Shown: positions 59,998-64,000 of the stretch, piece by piece
How the letters are laid out: the number at the start of each line of letters is the position of its first letter
Numbering within the stretch: position 1 is the stretch's first letter
NCBI GenBank assembly: GCA_020086605.1
Contig: JACBWW010000089.1
Location: forward strand, 509,766-573,765
DNA length: 64,000 nt
DNA from: Lanius collurio
Lineage: Eukaryota; Chordata; Aves; Passeriformes; Laniidae
Direction of reading: 5' to 3'
Program-made: the position numbers and the translations under genes
The notes under the pieces: generated by a model
Told to the model about the DNA's origin: nothing
What the model saw: the letters and a program-made list of their open reading frames with translations, nothing else
Databases searched by the model: none

Positions 59998-60078
59998 GAG
60001 AGAAAAACAAAAAAAAACAAAACAAAAAAAAAAAAAAACACAAAAAAACAAAACCAACAAAAACAAAACAAAAAAAAA
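59998..60078 (+). repeat. A-rich low-complexity tract in the 3' UTR
   Basis: About 80 bases of A-runs broken by single C or G, just 113 bases after the stop codon. There is no AATAAA immediately before it, so it is not a poly(A) site by sequence, but it can prime oligo-dT. Confidence 0.9.
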
Positions 60079-60644
60079 GTGACATTTTAAACCAAAAAGA
60101 GAAGAAAACGTTCCAAAACAAACCACTCTGGGGTGGATCTGCTGAATGGTCTCCCTCATTCACTCCAAGCCTGAAGCTCCTTTTGGGACCAGGACTGTGG
60201 CTGGCTCAGGTCTTGGTCGCCCGGGAGGGGGGCTGGCTGGCTGACCCTCCTTCCTGTTGTTTACGGCGAAGGCATCGTTCACGCAAACCTGAGGACTGTG
60301 CTTAGTTCCTGCTCACTTTCCTCCCCTCCCTCCCCTGCACTCTGCTCCTCTGTCCTCCTCCCTCCTTAATTTAAGTGAAGAAATCCCATAGGCTCGATTG
60401 GCTGTGGAGAGGGCAGGAGGATGCAGGGCAGGCAGGAGAGTTGCTGGGAGAAGGGCCTGACTGCTGCAGCAGGAAGAGACAGGTTCCCTCTATGGCTCCT
60501 TGGGAACAGTTACACTGTAATGTGCAAGCTGTGAGAAATTTGCAATCTACTGTTCCAGTTAGGATTTTTTTTCCGGCTCCCTTGACACCTCCCTCCTCTG
60601 ACAGTAACAGAGCAGTGTGGATTGTTTTAAAGAAGCTGACGTCG

Positions 60645-60651
60645 TTGCACT
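60645..60651 (+). promoter_or_regulatory. TTGCACT heptamer (miR-130/301/454-type seed match)
   Basis: TTGCACT is complementary to seed AGUGCAA. The overlapping GCACTTT (60647-60653) also matches the miR-17 family seed. Function inferred only from sequence. Confidence 0.4.
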
Positions 60652-62459
60652 TTTTATTATTTTTAGCATTTACAGATGCACATTGTATCTGTGGATCTCT
60701 GCGTGGCCGCGCCAGCGCAGGCAGACATCCAGCGGGGAGGACAGTGGGGTGCACGGAACGCCCTTGAGTGGGGATGTCCAGGACCCTCGGGCCAGTCTGG
60801 GGCTCCCAACACCCACCTTGGGCCGCACGCTGAGGAAAGCATACTTGAATTTCCAATCACCCTTCCTAGCTGCCAGTGAATGTCCTTTCCATGGTTTCCT
60901 ACACCGTGCCTGACCCAGCTGGCCAAGAGACGCGAGGCTGTCGCTCAGTGTGGGTCGGAGGGGACAGCACTGGCTTTGCCAAGCCCGATGAATTTGTGCT
61001 GGTTTAAGAGGTAGATCAGGACTGAGGTTCCTGAGAAACAGCCATTTCCTGAAGCCTGAGCGTTTCTCGGTGTGGGCAGCCAGGCAGCCTTCCCAAATCC
61101 CTCCTTGGGGTGGTTGGGAACCTTCTGCAAGAACACATTAGTGGGAGCAAAGTTTCCTCAGCAGGGGGAGAGGATACTTCATGCCTTAACACTGTTGCCA
61201 TCTCCTGATGGTCAGATAGGTTTGACTGGAATGGCCTTCACATCCTCTCTGTGAGCATGGGGCAGGCACAAGTTCGCCCGCACTGTCCCGCCCCCGGAGC
61301 AGCCACGGTTCTCCTGCACCACTTTGAACCAAACCAATAGCAAGGAAAGGGCTTGGGGTGCTTTTGACACCCAGAAAAACAGTGAAATCTTGCATCCAAC
61401 TGCAGCGATGCCCCAATTGGAGGAGATGAGGCTGCCAGGGGTTACTGGTGAGTTGGCAGGGCTGTGGGAGAACTCAGGCAGCTTTGGGGAGGTTGTGAAT
61501 AGGTTCCTTCGACTTTGTCTTTCCATGTGTGACACCAGACCAGGCTGGAACTGCTCACTTGTCATAAACTTGGGCCTGGCTTACCCCAAAATCCTAGAGA
61601 GCCTGAAGGGAGGAAGCAGAGAGACTAGATCTCATTGTCATTTATTCAATTTAATGATAATCTGCGTAGCTTGGAGTTCATGGAGTGGCATTGCCAGGAG
61701 GTTTAGTTTTCCTGCCTGGGTAGGAGCAGGCTTAGAGAGCAGGAGATCAGCCTGGGCAGCAAGCTCTGGGCTTGCTCAGACACATTCCTAAGTCAGGCAG
61801 ACACTGGTGTGGTGCCAGGGTGGAAAAGCCTCACTCCTGGCTGGGTTGCAGGGCCTCTCTTCTCCATTCTCCACTAGGTTCTCTCCATGCCTTATCCCAG
61901 CAAGCGCAGTGGAGGCGCAGAGCCCTCAGCTCACGCATGCTCCTCCTTCCCCCTTAGCAAAGCACTTTTCCTCCAGCTGGGCCATGGGCCAGGGCAGGAA
62001 CAGGGCAGGAAGGGCACCGCTCACCTGCAGGCATGTGCCAGGCGTGCAGCCCTGTCCCCTCCTGCCACAGGGAGGACGTGGCCATGGTCACATTCCACCT
62101 TTCTCTTCCCAAACTCCTCCGCTGCCAGTGGCTCCCAGAAGTCTCTGGCACAGGCATTCCCCTCTCTGCTGTAGGAAACCATGGTTTGGCGCCTTGGGAG
62201 GGGGGTCCAGGGGCACAGGCGCTCCCCAGGGAGCTGCCCTGCCCGCTGCCGACAGAGCCGGGCCCTGAGACACTTCTGTTGCTGCCCTCCCAAGCCCCAC
62301 TAAGTGCCTGTCACCAGAACTCAATTCCTTCTGCATCTCCTGCCGTTTGGTCATTCCTTGCTGCCTCCGCTCAAGGAGCAGCTTGTAGTTGCAGCATATG
62401 TAAGTGTTTGCAGGGTGAGGGAGGGCGGGGGGGAAAGGGGCCATCTCAACAGGTTTTGT

Positions 62460-62536
62460 TCTTAAATGTTTTTTGTTTCTTTTGTTTCGAGGGGTTTTTT
62501 TTGTTTGTTTGGGGTTTTTTTGTTTGTTTTTTTTAA
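62460..62536 (+). repeat. T/G-rich low-complexity tract in the 3' UTR
   Basis: Repeated TTTTGTTT and GGGGTTTTTT blocks. No other feature. Confidence 0.8.
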
Positions 62537-62730
62537 GTGAATGTATTTGATTATTTAGAAACTTTCCTGACCTTGTTTTTAAGTGGGTTGGTTTGAAAGC
62601 TGTTTCACGGTGACCCACTACAGCTTCTCTCCGGAGATACGGTGTTCTTTTAATCCTACAATGATGTGTTTGTAGGGGAGGACTGTCCCCCCCACGGCAT
62701 GCTGGTAATGCTCACTTGTACCAAGCCCTC

Positions 62731-62737
62731 TTGCACT
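62731..62737 (+). promoter_or_regulatory. TTGCACTA octamer (8-mer miR-130/301/454-type seed match)
   Basis: Seed match followed by A, the strongest canonical target type, in the distal 3' UTR. Function inferred only from sequence. Confidence 0.45.
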
Positions 62738-62756
62738 ATAATCGTACGTTGGACTC

Positions 62757-62822
62757 TTCAAAAAAAGGCAAAGATGTGGGGTGGCTTTTTAACAAAAAAA
62801 AAGAAAAAAAAAAAAAGAAAAT
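62757..62822 (+). repeat. A-rich tract in the distal 3' UTR
   Basis: A-runs separated by G and a short GC-containing break. Low complexity with no other signal. Confidence 0.8.
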
Positions 62823-63112
62823 AAGGCAGGTTAACAGCAAGTCCTGTGCTTGAGGGAACCACTTCTGTCCCCAGGGAGCTTGGAGGTGACGAGGAGGCAG
62901 ACTGAGCCAGCCATGCTGTGGAAGGATGTAGGGCATTAATCTGGGCAATCCCTCCTCTCCTTGCTGGGAGTGGTCGGCAGCCGGGAGACCCCGGGCAAGG
63001 GGAGGGCTCTCGGGGGCTCCCTGTGCGGGTGCCTCCGACACCACTCTTGGCCTACCAACGTTGCGATGCAGTCTTCTGAGGTATCAAGTGAGACGATTAT
63101 TATTTTTTTTTC

Positions 63113-63118
63113 AATAAA
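63113..63118 (+). terminator. CSNK1G1: Polyadenylation signal AATAAA of CSNK1G1
   Basis: An exact AATAAA preceded by a T-run and followed about 70 bases later by a TGTGTTTTGTTGTCC downstream element. It is the only canonical hexamer found in the 3' UTR. Confidence 0.85.
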
Positions 63119-63144
63119 ACATTGCACTGCTGCATTGTTCTCCA

Positions 63145-64000
63145 TGAATAGATGTATTTATTACCTCAGCCTGACCATGGCCCTTGTGTTTTGTTGTCCT
63201 TTGGCTCTCCTGGGCACTTGTGTCACCCTCTGCTCCCCTTGGAGGGGACAACGCATGGGTGGGACCTTGTGGGACCTTCCCAACACGTTGTGCTTTACAG
63301 CCATGGGCAGTTCAGCCCCACGGAGTTCGGCCAAGGTGTGGCGGCACCGATTTCCCGTCTCCCTGGGCCAGCACATTCCCACTTCAGCGGTGTCCTGGAA
63401 TGCAAGATGCCTTGTCCTGAGGCAGCCCTTGAGAAGGGACCACAGGGAGAGGGGTACTGGGACCTGCCCCTCTGGCAAGTCTGTGGGATAAAAACTGAAG
63501 GAAGGAGTGAGAGAAACCCAAATTCCTCTTAAATACCAGGAGAGGTCAGGCTGGAAGTACACAGGATTGTCTGCAGTACTGCAAGTGCCCATGTTCAGCT
63601 TAGCACCATCACTGAAGGTGTCACTGCCCACGGCAGGGATTGGACCTGTAAATGTCTCTTCCAACCCAAACCAGTCTGATTGCAAATTCTGGTGTTAATT
63701 GAACATGTGGGAATTAGGTTTTCATCAGGTCTGGGTCAGTGTCAAGCCCCAAAAAGATAAATCTCAAAGGTGGAGATACGGGTTCCAAGGGTCAGGGTGG
63801 GAACATTTGAGGTTCATCTCCTTATCAGAGTACACGTGTCTCAAGACAAATTTTTGGGAATGGGAAATGAAAGCTCATGCTAAAAAATGGACATTTAAGG
63901 CTGGGAATTAAGGGAAAAAATGTCACACGAGAGAACCTGCGTGGGAACACGTTGCTTCAGGTGCAGGTGTCTCTGGGTGGGGCGGTGCCAGCTGCTCTCA
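63145..64000. other. Intergenic sequence downstream of CSNK1G1
   Basis: Apart from a CR1 3' end (63540-63690), no exon, promoter or RNA gene is recognised. Confidence 0.6.
63540..63690 (+). mobile_element. CR1 LINE 3' fragment downstream of the gene
   Basis: Sense, internally shortened: GAGGTCAGGCTGGAAG to CTTCCAACCCAAACCAGTC. Confidence 0.75.

Larger units (their letters stand above)
702..63140 (+). other. CSNK1G1: CSNK1G1 gene locus (casein kinase 1 gamma-1), all coding exons
   Basis: Joining the exons listed separately gives a 420-residue serine/threonine kinase of the CK1 gamma family. Motifs seen: glycine loop GCGNFG at 50-55, ATP lysine K72 in VAIK, helix-C glutamate E86, catalytic loop YRDVKPEN at 161-168 with D163, DFG at 186-188, and the CK1 signature [12 protein letters not shown] at 209-220. 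The N-terminus MDHP and the tail ending in FKRKRKKTAQRHK resemble vertebrate gamma-1 rather than gamma-2 or gamma-3, as I recall those proteins. Known family role: membrane-anchored kinase, palmitoylated at C-terminal cysteines, acting in Wnt signalling by phosphorylating LRP5/6. All introns are GT-AG and phases match. The promoter and first noncoding exon lie upstream of the window. The exact 5' boundary of the first exon seen here is not fixed by sequence alone. Confidence 0.95.
59886..63140 (+). other. CSNK1G1: CSNK1G1 3' UTR (about 3.25 kb)
   Basis: Runs without an obvious intron from the TGA to a canonical AATAAA at 63113. It contains an A-rich tract (59998-60078), a T-rich tract (62460-62536), a second A-rich tract (62757-62822) and TTGCACT heptamers. 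The end was placed about 20-25 bases after AATAAA, before a GT-rich segment around 63185-63200. Open frames inside it lack protein-family signatures. Confidence 0.85.

Noticed and set aside
61324..62536. Several 150-170 residue open frames in the 3' UTR
   Set aside because: Overlapping frames on both strands, low-complexity ends and no family signatures. They lie between the stop codon and poly(A) signal of the kinase.

Overview
The window is vertebrate, almost certainly avian, and probably from a songbird. The evidence is about two dozen truncated CR1 LINE 3' ends, three solo-LTR-like elements, compact introns, and a single split gene that reads as casein kinase 1 gamma-1. One gene dominates: CSNK1G1, on the + strand, running from the 3' end of its first (5' UTR) intron to past its polyadenylation site. 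All coding exons are present. The conceptual protein is 420 residues without alternative exons, 456 with a 108-nt cassette exon, and 8 residues longer again with a 24-nt microexon. Every junction has GT-AG signals and the phases agree throughout. No second protein gene, tRNA, rRNA or CRISPR array is visible.

Layout: 1-701 is the end of the upstream intron. 702-1117 is the exon carrying the start codon at 940. Small kinase-core exons follow at 9155-9195, 13233-13302, 32241-32392, 37982-38216, 40498-40583, 42554-42638 and 44376-44524. The C-terminal tail is built from 46090-46194, the optional 50808-50915, 54623-54729, the optional 56923-56946 and 59831-59885. The 3' UTR runs from 59886 to about 63140, with AATAAA at 63113. 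The last ~850 bases are intergenic and hold one CR1 end.

Accessory DNA: intron c3 (13303-32240) carries a sense-oriented ~1.7-kb LTR (19443-21160) with a 4-bp target duplication. Inside it are a GC-rich minisatellite made of hairpin-forming units and an assembly gap flanked by poly-G. The cassette exon 50808-50915 lies between two related ~1.07-kb LTR-like elements (49030-50095 and 53011-54091), each with two CTCF-like motifs. CR1 fragments are scattered through almost every intron in both orientations.

How it works together: the constitutive exons encode a complete CK1-gamma kinase. The tail ends in a CCC cysteine cluster plus a polybasic segment, the known palmitoylation and membrane-anchoring region of this family. 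The optional exons and one donor arrangement (a stop codon formed at 54731) all act on this tail. The most interesting regulatory signals are therefore concentrated on membrane anchoring: a microexon with two upstream UGCAUG motifs, an LTR-flanked cassette exon, and a retention event that would remove the cysteine cluster. I found no wholly new biological system. The best leads are splice-regulatory or transposon-derived.
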